Part shown: positions 17,908 through 25,738 of the stretch, piece by piece
Layout of the letters: each line of letters starts with the position of its first letter
Position numbering within the stretch: the first letter of the stretch is position 1
NCBI RefSeq assembly: GCF_023954305.1
Contig: NZ_JAMLIG010000001.1
Coordinates: 124,001 to 188,000, forward strand
Reading direction: 5' to 3'
From: Mesorhizobium sp.
GTDB taxonomy: Bacteria; Pseudomonadota; Alphaproteobacteria; Rhizobiales; Rhizobiaceae
DNA: 64,000 bases
Program-made: the position numbers and the translations under genes
Notes under the pieces: generated by a model
The model's database searches: none
Told to the model about the DNA's origin: nothing
Seen by the model: the letters and a program-made list of their open reading frames with translations, nothing else

Positions 17908-18117
17908 TCAGCCAGCCGATCCCAGCAGCGAGTTGGAGTAGCTGCGCGTCCCGGCCTCGCCACCGCCCGCATTGCGCGACAGCATGGTCGAAGAACGGCC
18001 CGACCGGGCCGCTATCTCACGACGCTTTCGCTCTTCCGATTGCCGAACGACGGGATCGCTCTGGTCAGGCATGCGAACGACAGTCGGAGGTTTTGGCTTC
18101 CCGAAAAGAGCGCCCAT
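17908..18117 (-). CDS. Small conserved protein between terminase and portal
   Basis: A 69-residue protein opening MGALFGKPKPPTVVRMPDQ, with a basic middle containing EERKRREIAARSGRSSTML and a Gly/Ser-rich tail. Similar small proteins commonly sit between terminase and portal in short-tailed phages. Function is unknown. The ATG at 18117 is chosen over one 96 bp upstream because a GGAG site lies 8 bp before it. A 105-bp gene-free stretch separates it from the terminase stop. Confidence 0.7.
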   Translation of the reverse strand: MGALFGKPKPPTVVRMPDQSDPVVRQSEERKRREIAARSGRSSTMLSRNAGGGEAGTRSYSNSLLGSAG

Positions 18118-18222
18118 GTCATTTGTCTCCAAGGTAGGACAATTCTGTCGCAGAAGCGGAGGTTGGTGTGCTTTTCGCCTGTGGGCGCGACTTTGATCGA
18201 GGAACACATGCAAGAGTATCGA

Positions 18223-19785
18223 TTACCTGCGCCTCACCTTCATATTCGCATGCCCCAAATTGACCCGTGGCGCCCCGGTTGGATTGCGCGCCACCCTGAT
18301 CCGGGCCGACACGCTATCCTCGCCGTAGGCCCAGGCCATGATCACCGCGTCGGCCTTGTCCGTAGACCTGCCCAGCCTCTTGCGGATGTCGTCCTTGCTC
18401 TCGATAACGATGCCTGCGCTCGTTAGCTTGAAGGTCGGGGCGGTGAGATCGGCCAGCAATTCCCGGTCATTTGGCAGCGCGATCGGCTCGCCTAGATTGG
18501 GCTCCAGAGCCTCGCGGAACTTCCACCACATCTCAGACCGCTTGTTGGCAAACTTGTATTTACCGTCACGCGATCGTTTGCCCGACGCCTCCGCGACATT
18601 GAGACCAACCACATCGACACCGCGAACATGCTGTTTCAGGTGAGAAAAGCAGCCAGACCCGATGCCGATCACGTCAACAACGAGCGTGCAACTGTCGCGC
18701 ATCAGAGCAATGGCATGTCCAGCCGTCTCGATCGGATCGGATGTCTGCTTGCCCGGAACCGTAACCAGTTCGTCATACCAATGCCCATGGCGGCGAGCGA
18801 ATACCGTCGAATCGTCGCCACCCAACGCGGGGTCTATGCCGAGCGCAGACATCCCCACGCCGTCCGGCGGGCGTTTGTCCCACCGCGCCATCGCCGCGCG
18901 AACCCAATCGGTGTAGATGACCTGGTATGTGTGGTCCTTGAACTCGGTCTGAAACCCGCCCATGAGCATCGAACGCCACGGTTCGGACATGGCGTCCAGC
19001 GTCCGCTCATAGTCAGTGCCGGCATAGTAGGGGTTGTCCTTGACCGAGGACGGAATGTAGCTCCTTGACGTAGGCCGGATGGTCTTGCCGCGAACCTCGA
19101 TTGTCTCGTCAGGACCGCTGACCCAGAAGTCCTTGCCATCCTCGTCAGAGCAGACCCACCGCAGTTCGCCCGGCTGCGCAGGATTGGGGTATTTCGGATC
19201 GAGCCACGGCGCGAACATCGTCGTGACCCACAATCCTTCCGCCGACAGCGGCGGGTTGGTCGCAAGAACGGTGCGGCATCTCTGGCCCGGAATGTCGGTT
19301 CGAACCCATCCCATGAGGAACCGGATTTGGGATTCCGCGAAGTGTGTCGCTTCGTCTATGCCGAGCAGATCGCGACCCTGCCCCATCGTGCCTTGCTCGT
19401 CACCTACCCGGTGAGCGGCACGGAAGTTGATGACCTGATCCTCTGAAATCCGCAGACGAGGCGGCGGAGACCCGTTGAACCCGTCTCGGCTACCGTGGAT
19501 CTTCAGAGCGTCTTCGATGAGACGGTCCAGATCGCCATACTCGCGCCGCATGATGAGCGAACGCTTGTGTTCGTTGAACGCCAGCCCGAGAATGAGTTGC
19601 GACTTACCTCCCCCCGGCTCACCACCATACAGAAGGCAATCCGCCTTGCTGAAATAGGCTTCGGTCTGAGGCCCAGGGTTCGGCATCCACTTCATGGCGG
19701 ATGTCGCCGCCAGTGCAGATGCCTTCAGTTCCTTCTTGATGCCTGCTTCCGAGGAAGTCAGGCGCGCGAGGATATCATCCAGCAC
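18223..19785 (-). CDS. terL: Terminase large subunit
   Basis: A 520-residue DNA-packaging motor and nuclease. The ATPase has Walker A GGEPGGGKSQ (residues 54-63) and Walker B LLGIDEA (about 140). The nuclease half has GIDPALGGDDST (first Asp), VVDVIGIGSG (second), and DKADAVIMAW near the C-terminus (third). It overlaps the small-subunit gene by 11 bp and precedes the portal gene. All key motifs appear intact. Confidence 0.93.
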   Translation of the reverse strand: MLDDILARLTSSEAGIKKELKASALAATSAMKWMPNPGPQTEAYFSKADCLLYGGEPGGGKSQLILGLAFNEHKRSLIMRREYGDLDRLIEDALKIHGSRDGFNGSPPPRLRISEDQVINFRAAHRVGDEQGTMGQGRDLLGIDEATHFAESQIRFLMGWVRTDIPGQRCRTVLATNPPLSAEGLWVTTMFAPWLDPKYPNPAQPGELRWVCSDEDGKDFWVSGPDETIEVRGKTIRPTSRSYIPSSVKDNPYYAGTDYERTLDAMSEPWRSMLMGGFQTEFKDHTYQVIYTDWVRAAMARWDKRPPDGVGMSALGIDPALGGDDSTVFARRHGHWYDELVTVPGKQTSDPIETAGHAIALMRDSCTLVVDVIGIGSGCFSHLKQHVRGVDVVGLNVAEASGKRSRDGKYKFANKRSEMWWKFREALEPNLGEPIALPNDRELLADLTAPTFKLTSAGIVIESKDDIRKRLGRSTDKADAVIMAWAYGEDSVSARIRVARNPTGAPRVNLGHANMKVRRR

Positions 19786-20191
19786 CGGGCGCAGATGCCT
19801 TGGTCAGCAGGAAAGCTATGCGCTTGGCAGCCTCAAGATCGGACAGGTTCTCCGTCTGGATAGGCCCGCCGTCCTTGCCGGTGAGTTCGTGATCAACCTT
19901 CTCGCGCCAATCGGCAGCAGCCGCATTCTTCAACGCGAAGATGGTCGACGTGACCTGCGGGCCGGGAAGATCGTCTTTCAGCAGCCTGCGCTCTAGAAAT
20001 GCCTGTCGCTTGGACTGAGCCAGCTTTATAGTGTCCGCAAATGCCGGGTGCTTCTCAACCCATTCGTAGACGCGCTGGCGATGAATGCCGAGATCAGCAG
20101 CAGCGGCGGCGAGCGAAAGGCCCTGCGCCATCGAGTTCAGAATCTCTTCGCCATACTCCGGCTTGAAGTCTGTTGGCCTACCGGCTGGCAT
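19775..20191 (-). CDS. terS: Terminase small subunit
   Basis: A 138-residue DNA-recognition subunit. It opens MPAGRPTDFKPEYGEEIL, followed by a helix-turn-helix (LAAAAADLGIHRQRVYEWVEKHPAF), then a helical oligomerisation region and a tail that ends overlapping terL. This layout is typical of TerS proteins that bind the packaging site and stimulate TerL. It overlaps the upstream small gene by 14 bp. Confidence 0.88.
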   Translation of the reverse strand: MPAGRPTDFKPEYGEEILNSMAQGLSLAAAAADLGIHRQRVYEWVEKHPAFADTIKLAQSKRQAFLERRLLKDDLPGPQVTSTIFALKNAAAADWREKVDHELTGKDGGPIQTENLSDLEAAKRIAFLLTKASAPGAG

Positions 20192-20441
20192 TAGGGGCTG
20201 CCCCGATGTCGTCGCCGCGAATGAGCGCTATCAGTTCCGCCTTGGTGGCTCCAGTGATAACCACTTCATCCGAAGCAATGAGCGATACCTCTGCATCACG
20301 CCGTGCGGCCTGTGCAGCGAGCATCTCCTCCATGGCTGCCTCTGATAATTTTGATGGGTCGGCAATGAACGCCTCGAAAACGCTGATCATGTGTTCATGC
20401 GCGCGATTGTAGATCTCGAATGCTGATGGTTCGGTGTTCAT
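20178..20441 (-). CDS. Small helical phage protein, unknown
   Basis: An 87-residue acidic, helical protein upstream of terS and overlapping it by 14 bp. It has a repeated Ala/Glu helical middle (AAMEEMLAAQAARRDAEVSLI) and no recognised family. Its position in the late operon is the only functional hint. Confidence 0.5.
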   Translation of the reverse strand: MNTEPSAFEIYNRAHEHMISVFEAFIADPSKLSEAAMEEMLAAQAARRDAEVSLIASDEVVITGATKAELIALIRGDDIGAAPNASR

Positions 20442-20454
20442 GGTGCTTTGCCTC

Positions 20455-20727
20455 TCAGGAATAATACTTCGCTATCTTGTCCCAAGACTCCACAACTTCT
20501 TCATATCCGAGGCCAATCAAAAGCGCGCAGAGGATCAGGTCACCTTTGCGGTGATACGCATCGTAGTCATGGCCTACACCTTCACCGTGCAGTTTCTCCA
20601 GCTCTGCCACGATGCGATCCTTCTGCGATTCTACCCACGCCCTTTCAGACCACAGAACGACGCCGTGCTTATTGGCATCCTCAAGGGTCCAGTCGGAAAC
20701 GCGAATTTTCTTTTTTCTCATTGCCAT
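20455..20727 (-). CDS. Small phage protein, unknown
   Basis: A 90-residue protein with a strongly basic start (AMRKKKIRVSDW) and a helical body with two Trp-containing segments. It is separated from its downstream neighbour by 13 bp and from the upstream gene by 23 bp, so all lie in one transcript. No known domain is evident. Confidence 0.5.
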   Translation of the reverse strand: MAMRKKKIRVSDWTLEDANKHGVVLWSERAWVESQKDRIVAELEKLHGEGVGHDYDAYHRKGDLILCALLIGLGYEEVVESWDKIAKYYS

Positions 20728-20750
20728 GATGATTGCCTCTCACCATTGTT

Positions 20751-21029
20751 TCAGAACGGGGTGAAGTCGATTGCGATACGACCCCATGTGTCGGTCGCGG
20801 TGCAGATGTAGAGATAGGTTCCGTCGTATGAAACCTGGCCCGCCTGCCCCGTATCTGTCGAAGACGCCGGGACCGGCCCCCAGCTCAGCTTGGACGAAGC
20901 CAGGCTTGATGCTGTCTCTTCCGCTGCACTCTGTGCGATGGATGCATTGAGCCGGGCTTGCTGGATTGCCCGGCTCTCCGCCTTTCGGATGTTCGCCGCC
21001 TCTTGTTGGGCATAGCGAAGGACAGACAT
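20751..21029 (-). CDS. Phage protein with tail-fibre-like C-terminal strand repeat
   Basis: A 92-residue protein with a helical Ala/Gln N-terminal half and a C-terminal GQVSYDGTYLYICTATDTWGRI segment. That ending is common at the tips of phage fibre and appendage proteins. ATG 21029 abuts the upstream gene's stop. It may be a small appendage or assembly protein, but length and context do not allow more. Confidence 0.55.
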   Translation of the reverse strand: MSVLRYAQQEAANIRKAESRAIQQARLNASIAQSAAEETASSLASSKLSWGPVPASSTDTGQAGQVSYDGTYLYICTATDTWGRIAIDFTPF

Positions 21030-21547
21030 TACGAAACGGCTGCGCTAAACGGCGTCGCTTCTGCCCCTGTCGAAACGAGGAAGCCGGAACACATGAAGAT
21101 GCCGGACGCGACATCCGTCAGTTCGACCCACGAGCCCTTGATGCCGCCAGTGGTCGAGCCGTTCATCGTAATCGTGTCGGACGTGGCTGCGGCAAGAATC
21201 GTGACGCCACCGGCATCGGTCGAGACCGCGACACCGCCCTGAATGATGTCCGTCGCATTGGCGACCTGAATGATGCCGTTGCCGGTAAACGTCGTGGACG
21301 TGAAAAACTTGTAGACATTGCCCGTCCCGCTCGCGGCCGGGAGCGTGGCCGTGATGCCGCCGGCTCGGTTGAACGTGACGATGCGCCCGGCGTGAAGATC
21401 GGCCGTGACGGTGAGCGTCGCTGCGGTGCAATTCACGATGTTCCCACCGCCTGGAATGATGCGCTGGTTTCCCTCATGGTTGAGGACCAGTGAACCGTCT
21501 TTGCCGAGGCCGAAACGCTTGCCGTGAATCGAGGTCAGGATGTCCAT
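21029..21547 (-). CDS. Beta-rich phage structural protein candidate
   Basis: A 172-residue Gly/Thr/Ser/Val-rich protein with repeated short strands (TATLPAASGTGNVYKFFTST, GVAVSTDAGGV), typical of phage appendage or virion surface proteins. It ends where the fibre-tip-like gene begins. No enzyme motif is present. The function is inferred from composition. Confidence 0.55.
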   Translation of the reverse strand: MDILTSIHGKRFGLGKDGSLVLNHEGNQRIIPGGGNIVNCTAATLTVTADLHAGRIVTFNRAGGITATLPAASGTGNVYKFFTSTTFTGNGIIQVANATDIIQGGVAVSTDAGGVTILAAATSDTITMNGSTTGGIKGSWVELTDVASGIFMCSGFLVSTGAEATPFSAAVS

Positions 21548-21586
21548 GTCAGTTCTCCATTGCTGTTGCTGTTGCTGGGGAGATGG

Positions 21587-21967
21587 TTAGGCAACCCACA
21601 GGTAGAGCGTGCCGGACTTCGTATCGCCGCCCTGTGCCACGACGATCGACAGAGGTTCGCCGCCGACGAAGATATACCCCTCGACAGGCTCGCCGCCTGC
21701 CGCATAGAGCGACGCCGTGCCGCCCGTGTCGTGAACCGCCTGACGCGGCGCCTTGGTGAAGGCTGAAGTCCCGATATTGGACTGAGACACATACACGATG
21801 CCCGACGTGGCCCCGGAAATGGTCAGGTCCGCACCTGTATCGAGTTCGTTCGAAGCAGCCGGGACGTAGCGATACTGCACAAGGCGTCCGCCAGATGTCA
21901 GCACCGGCTCGTTCTTTGAGAAGTCGCCACTGGAATCCGTCGTGATGGCTACCGTGATGAGCTGCAT
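21587..21967 (-). CDS. Beta-rich phage structural protein candidate
   Basis: A 126-residue protein of alternating strands and Gly/Ser/Thr turns, similar in composition to the gene at 21029-21547 but without obvious sequence repeat. It begins MQLITVAITTDSSGDF and has an EPVEGYIFVGGEPLSIVV motif. Head surface or appendage protein is plausible. A 39-bp spacer separates it from the next gene. Confidence 0.55.
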   Translation of the reverse strand: MQLITVAITTDSSGDFSKNEPVLTSGGRLVQYRYVPAASNELDTGADLTISGATSGIVYVSQSNIGTSAFTKAPRQAVHDTGGTASLYAAGGEPVEGYIFVGGEPLSIVVAQGGDTKSGTLYLWVA

Positions 21968-22074
21968 GGCAGTTCCTTTTCGGTGCGTTGGTCAGGCTTG
22001 CCCGTCACTGACGACCCCTGAGAGCAGTAGGCATCGCGTGAGGCTGCGAGGGTGTGGTGGACGGGCAAAGGGTG

Positions 22075-22254
22075 TTACGCGCGGCTGGGTTCTTCAGTAA
22101 CCCATTGGTCGCCGATGAGCGTGTCGCGGCGGCACCAGATGCAACCAGCTTTCTGTGCATCAACCGCTGCGTCGCCTTCAAAGTCGCAGACTGGCGGGCC
22201 TTGGCATATGTAAATCGTCGCCAGGTCTTCGTCGTCTTCCGCGCAGTCAGGCAT
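22075..22254 (-). CDS. 59-residue Cys-containing small protein
   Basis: A 59-residue frame overlapping the upstream gene's stop by 8 bp. It has Cys residues at MPDCAED, YICQGPPVCDFEG and AGCIWCRR, in a spacing that could bind zinc (CxxxxxC and CxxC). The ending VTEEPSRA is acidic. Small zinc-binding-like proteins of this kind are common in late phage operons. The gene is real by overlap and coding-like composition, but the function is unknown. Confidence 0.6.
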   Translation of the reverse strand: MPDCAEDDEDLATIYICQGPPVCDFEGDAAVDAQKAGCIWCRRDTLIGDQWVTEEPSRA

Positions 22255-22462
22255 CTGGCATGCCGTCGACTATATGACGGACCATTTCCTCCGCCTGAAC
22301 CGCGTCGAACAGGTTGGTTCCCACCGGCTCGTGCTTCATGGCTGGCGGCATATGTTCGTTGAACTCGCGCTTGAAGCTGATGCCGCCGTCCGGCGAGAAA
22401 TTCTCAGGCAGCTTCCACATGAGAAAACGGCCGACCATGTGCTTAATCTGCGCTTCGGTCAT
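22247..22462 (-). CDS. Small phage protein, first gene of the late cluster
   Basis: A 71-residue protein beginning MTEAQIKHMVGRFLMWKLPE, with GGISFKREFNEHMPP in the middle. It is recognisable as a widespread small phage protein type but has no known activity. Upstream of its start lie 423 bp without a gene, so it should be the first gene read from the late promoter. Confidence 0.65.
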   Translation of the reverse strand: MTEAQIKHMVGRFLMWKLPENFSPDGGISFKREFNEHMPPAMKHEPVGTNLFDAVQAEEMVRHIVDGMPDA

Positions 22463-22885
22463 GTTGGTGCCTGTTGGCTGGCGTGGCTGCTATCCACGGT
22501 GCAGCACCGCACAGGAGGATGGGAGATGCGAGGCGGAGACGTGTCGCAGGCCAAAATGCCGAATGGGAGATCCTGCGCTACTGCAGTGTCGGCTTGATCT
22601 CTCCGCCTCGCATTTGCACCCGAAGGTGCTGAGAATATGCCCGATACTTGCGCCACGCCTCGGGACCGGGCCATGAACAAGACCGTTAGGCCCAGTTCAA
22701 CTCGTTGCGCTCTCGCGCGAAACTGATCCACAGCGGCAATAAACCGCCATGCCCGGGGTGGCGATGTGCCCCGGTGAGAGCCGGGCCAATAGTCCCCGTC
22801 GCTCCAGATCGCCTGTTGGCAAATCCATTACACCGATTTGCGTTGAAGATCAACAGCCGATTACCCACGTCCACCCGCGTAATCA
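22463..22885 (-). promoter_or_regulatory. Gene-free late control region (candidate promoter/antitermination region)
   Basis: Between the NusG-like gene and the first late gene there is no convincing coding sequence for 423 bp. It contains a perfect 14-bp inverted repeat at 22526-22539 and 22600-22613, with a 60-nt loop. There is also a CCGGGG/CCCCGG hairpin near 22755-22775, and a weak promoter-like TTGATC-N17-TAATGG just after the NusG-like stop. This is where a late promoter and antiterminator loading site would be expected. None of the elements is proven. Confidence 0.5.
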
Positions 22886-23572
22886 TCACGCCGCATCGCT
22901 CGTCTTCAGGAACTCGAACGGCACCGTGACGGACTCCGCTTCCTGCAATCCCTTCAGCACGACCTTGACGAAATCCTCGTCCTGCCACGCCGCGACGGTT
23001 GCCTCGCGTCCTACCTTATCGCCCCATATCAACCTGACCTCGCGGCCCGGAAAGAGCTTCTTGCGGGTGGCTTTCGAGATCGCCTTGCGTTCCCGCCTCG
23101 CCTGCACCTCCGCGCCCTTGGTGAGAGCCGCGACTTTGGCATTGGCGACCGCGCGGCTGTTCTGCTCATACATGCGCAGCCGGTGTATATCGATCGACCG
23201 GATGGGCAGAGCCTTGCCTGATATGTCCGCGACGACCGAATGCACGCCGGGAACGTCCAAAAGGCGATACCAGCCAGCCTCGTCTACCTCCGCCACGAAG
23301 GCATAGCCTTTCAGGAGGGCGAAGCGGCGCAGCTCGTATAGGCCCTTCTTGTTCCGGTTGCGCACCGCGACGAACTCGGCTGGCATGTAGTGGACGAAGC
23401 CCGCACGTTCCAGATGCGTCTCGATTGCCGCCTGCTCCGGGTTGACAGATGAGCGCATACGATAGCCCGCGCCGCGCGTCTTGCCTTTCAGCGCGGATGC
23501 ATTCGGCTCTGTCCAGTATTCCCGTTGGGGAACCTGGAAGCCCGGCTTTGTGCGGATGGCATACCAGATCAT
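22886..23572 (-). CDS. NusG-family transcription factor, candidate phage late antiterminator
   Basis: A 228-residue NusG paralogue. The N-terminal NGN domain starts WYAIRTKPG (3-11). It continues with a helix ending GFVHYMP (58-64), LLKGYAFVAEV (86-96, like NusG GYVFV) and VPGVHSVV (107-114). A basic linker (155-172) leads to a KOW domain beginning LFPGREVRLIWG (173-184). NusG/RfaH-type factors bind RNA polymerase and change pausing or termination. It is the last gene of the leftward early operon, directly before the late block. ATG 23572 overlaps the previous stop (ATGA). Confidence 0.82.
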   Translation of the reverse strand: MIWYAIRTKPGFQVPQREYWTEPNASALKGKTRGAGYRMRSSVNPEQAAIETHLERAGFVHYMPAEFVAVRNRNKKGLYELRRFALLKGYAFVAEVDEAGWYRLLDVPGVHSVVADISGKALPIRSIDIHRLRMYEQNSRAVANAKVAALTKGAEVQARRERKAISKATRKKLFPGREVRLIWGDKVGREATVAAWQDEDFVKVVLKGLQEAESVTVPFEFLKTSDAA

Positions 23573-23817
23573 TCCTGCTTGCCTTTCGCCTTGGCGAGAG
23601 CGGCGTCGATGCGTTGTACTGCCGGATATTGCTCAGCGTCTGAATATGAGAAAGTCCGATACCAGTTGACCACGTCGACTCTTGCCAGCGCCAACACCTC
23701 CACAACTTCGTCCATGATATCGGCGGCTTCCTGACACAGGCCGACTTTGCGCCATGTGCCCTTGCCGTCTCCTACCGGTTCACTATAGGCGCGGAGACGT
23801 TGTGAGATCGGGATCAT
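23569..23817 (-). CDS. Small early phage protein, unknown
   Basis: An 82-residue protein starting at ATG 23817, which overlaps the stop of the tiny upstream membrane gene (ATGA). It ends overlapping the NusG-like start. The sequence has a C-terminal AVQRIDAALAKAKGKQE motif like that of the gene at 27934-28218, suggesting a shared C-terminal helix. No domain is recognised. Confidence 0.55.
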   Translation of the reverse strand: MIPISQRLRAYSEPVGDGKGTWRKVGLCQEAADIMDEVVEVLALARVDVVNWYRTFSYSDAEQYPAVQRIDAALAKAKGKQE

Positions 23818-23894
23818 GCTGCCCACCACGTCAGGATGAGAACGCCGAAACTAGCCGCCACGAGAACCCATTCAAACTTGCGCATCTTCGTCAT
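23814..23894 (-). CDS. 26-residue single-span membrane micropeptide
   Basis: An 81-bp frame with a basic N-terminus (MTKMRKFE) and one hydrophobic span ending TWWAA. GAGG lies five bases before its ATG and AGGAG a little further up. Its stop overlaps the next ATG (ATGA). The coupling at both ends and the clean topology argue that it is translated. Function is unknown. Confidence 0.5.
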   Translation of the reverse strand: MTKMRKFEWVLVAASFGVLILTWWAA

Positions 23895-23906
23895 GCCTCT
23901 TCGCTC

Positions 23907-24104
23907 CTATGCATGTCCTGCGACATCTCCGATGCTGTCCATGAACAGCAGCTCGTCATCGAGGAAATCCGCCAGTTCTTCCGCGCCCGTCTCGTCCATC
24001 GTCGCCGTGGCGAAAGGCTCGCCGTGCTCGTCAAGGAAGATCAGGACGAATGTCCCGTCATCCGCGCGGCCGTAGTCCAGTCCATGCGCCTGACGCACTT
24101 TCAC
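23907..24104 (-). CDS. Small acidic protein, unknown
   Basis: A 65-residue protein starting at GTG 24104, overlapping the stop of the DnaA-like gene (GTGA). It is mostly acidic, with a strand-rich middle (GTFVLIFLDEHGEPFATATM) and an Asp/Glu-rich helix near the end. The GTG start is chosen because longer in-frame starts would overlap the whole upstream gene. No family is recognised. Confidence 0.55.
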   Translation of the reverse strand: MKVRQAHGLDYGRADDGTFVLIFLDEHGEPFATATMDETGAEELADFLDDELLFMDSIGDVAGHA

Positions 24105-24589
24105 CTTGCCTGCCTTAGCGTCCTGCCCATTTTTGCACGTTTTTCGACATAGGCTTTTTTCCCCCACAGCACAGTCGTGTGGTCGAGTCCGCCCATGAAC
24201 TTGCCGATCTGCGGCAGCGAAAGCCGGGTTCGCCGCGCGGACCAATACATGATCGCCTGACGGGCAAGGACGATCTCCCTGTTGCGTCTGTCCGACCTCA
24301 CGTCTTTCCGACTCACGTTCAATGCCTTGCAGATCCGCGCTTCGATGCGGGCGACCGTGATCCGGATAACGGCGCCCTGATACTTCGCCAGTTCGCGGTT
24401 CAACGCTTCCGCACGGCGCGCCAGATCCGCCTCGGCTTCCCGCATGGCCGCGTTCTCCGCTTCGATGCGTTCTGCGCGTTCTCTGGCTTGGCGCATTTCC
24501 TCCTGCCGGATCATCTCCTCTGCGCGCTTGCGCTGGGCGAGGATGGCCTGTGAGCCTGCAACCGTGTTGCGATACGCTGCGACATACAT
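24101..24589 (-). CDS. DnaA domain IV-like DNA-binding protein with coiled-coil
   Basis: A 162-residue protein. Residues about 20-72 are a Glu/Arg/Ala coiled-coil. Residues 80-150 match the DnaA C-terminal DNA-binding domain: ICKALNVSRKDVRSDRRNREIVLARQ, then LPQIGKFMGGLDHTTV. DnaA's usual signature is GGRDHTTV, so one Arg is Leu here. There is no AAA+ ATPase domain. It could recognise DnaA-box-like sites at a phage origin or compete with host DnaA. The neighbour downstream of it in replication order resembles helicase-loader-like proteins. Confidence 0.8.
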   Translation of the reverse strand: MYVAAYRNTVAGSQAILAQRKRAEEMIRQEEMRQARERAERIEAENAAMREAEADLARRAEALNRELAKYQGAVIRITVARIEARICKALNVSRKDVRSDRRNREIVLARQAIMYWSARRTRLSLPQIGKFMGGLDHTTVLWGKKAYVEKRAKMGRTLRQAR

Positions 24590-24594
24590 GACGC

Positions 24595-25053
24595 TTACTC
24601 CTGCATTGTCTTGGGCATATAGCGGGCCATGATCTCTGCGATCTTGCGGCCCCGTTCTTCCTGCGATCCGCGATCAGCGCGGCGCTGTTCTTCCGCCTCG
24701 CGTTCCTTGCGCTGCTGATCGATGATGTTCTGCTGCCGGCGCTTGTCGGCTTCGTCGTTGATGATCTCGCGCGTCTCCGCAGCGATCTGTTCCGCCGTGG
24801 GGATCTTGTCCCGGTTCCTGCGCTCGACATGGCCCTGGACGAAGCGCGTCACGGCCTGACGCACTGCCCATTCGGGGAAGGTAGAGAGCGCAAGGAGATA
24901 TGCCGCGGTGCGGGCCTCTGCTTCCTGTGGCGTCCTGCTGAAATCGGGATAGGCCGAGAACAGGATGAACAGCGGGCGCGTCAGATCGTCCGTTGGTTCC
25001 CGCATAAGCGGTTTTGGCGTTGGCTTGTCAGTTTGTGGGGCGAGCGCGTTCAT
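24595..25053 (-). CDS. Candidate replication accessory (helicase-loader-like) protein
   Basis: A 152-residue protein starting at ATG 25053, overlapping the upstream gene by 4 bp. The middle (RPLFILFSAYPDFSRTPQEA, then ALSTFPEWAVRQAVTRFV, then PTAEQIAAETREI) has the loose shape of phage helicase-loader/inhibitor proteins, in which helices are followed by a P-T-x-x-E motif. A long charged helix ends the protein. It sits beside the DnaA domain IV protein. The assignment is tentative. Confidence 0.45.
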   Translation of the reverse strand: MNALAPQTDKPTPKPLMREPTDDLTRPLFILFSAYPDFSRTPQEAEARTAAYLLALSTFPEWAVRQAVTRFVQGHVERRNRDKIPTAEQIAAETREIINDEADKRRQQNIIDQQRKEREAEEQRRADRGSQEERGRKIAEIMARYMPKTMQE

Positions 25054-25352
25054 TGCATCCTCACCCGTGACAGCGCGTCGATCATACCGGAGCCGGTGCG
25101 CGGGCCGTGCCGCGTCATGTCGCGTTCCTTGATCCATTCAGGCTTGAAGCCAGTCCAGTTGCGGAGGATCATTTCGTCGGCCGCTTCGTTCGGGTCGACA
25201 CAGCGCGCGAACTGCTTCACGAGGAGCTGCGCGGCATAGACCGTCAGAGGCGCGCGCTTGGCCCGCCTGTGGTCAATGAGGGCATGGGCGTGGGTTTCGT
25301 CCAGCGCGGTCAGGAGAACGTCCAGGACGGCTGTTTTGTGTTCCAGGCTCAT
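25050..25352 (-). CDS. Early phage protein with replication-protein-like C-terminal motif
   Basis: A 100-residue protein; ATG 25352 overlaps the rusA stop by 4 bp. It contains DEMILRNWTGFKPEWIKER, similar to the short I-x-x-S-x-x-x-W-x-G-L-F motif seen near the ends of phage replication initiators. The first half is helical (TALDETHAHALIDHRRAKRA). Together with the two downstream genes this may be a replication set, but that is inference. Confidence 0.5.
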   Translation of the reverse strand: MSLEHKTAVLDVLLTALDETHAHALIDHRRAKRAPLTVYAAQLLVKQFARCVDPNEAADEMILRNWTGFKPEWIKERDMTRHGPRTGSGMIDALSRVRMQ

Positions 25353-25738
25353 GCTGCGATCTCCTGTTCCGCCTCGCAGATCAGGACCGAAATCGCAGCG
25401 CCGCCGAGATCGTCGGCCCACTTCGCGCTCACTTCCTCTGCGAGGCTGTCATCCTTGACCAAACCGGACGCCACGAGGGCATCACTGACGGGCTTGATGA
25501 TGTTGTCGATGTCGCGCGCCCGCTTCGACCGCCAATCGCGCTGGGCGGCGATGTAGAGGCGATACGGTCCCCTGATCTTCTTGTGGCCCGCTGCCGCTAT
25601 TTCCCACGATGCAGCCGTCTTCCAAGCCGCATAGGTCTTGCTCTTGACGCTGACGACCTTGTTTCCCTTGATGAAGCTTGACCGCATGGCGTTGGCGCTG
25701 GGCGGCATCTCGGATAGCGTTAGACGGATAGGGTTCAT
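25349..25738 (-). CDS. rusA: RusA-family Holliday junction resolvase
   Basis: A 129-residue endonuclease that cuts four-way junctions during phage recombination or before packaging. The catalytic signature is clear: RARDIDNIIKPVSDAL followed by GLVKDDSLAEEV supplies the conserved Asp residues and basic DNA contacts. ATG 25738 overlaps the methyltransferase gene's stop. An upstream in-frame start would overlap that whole gene. The length is normal for RusA. Confidence 0.9.
   Translation of the reverse strand: MNPIRLTLSEMPPSANAMRSSFIKGNKVVSVKSKTYAAWKTAASWEIAAAGHKKIRGPYRLYIAAQRDWRSKRARDIDNIIKPVSDALVASGLVKDDSLAEEVSAKWADDLGGAAISVLICEAEQEIAA

Noticed and set aside
22459..22731. A 90-residue minus-strand frame in the late control gap
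   Set aside because: Composition is not coding-like, there is no ribosome-binding site, and the inverted repeat at 22526-22613 lies inside it. I treat the gap as non-coding.
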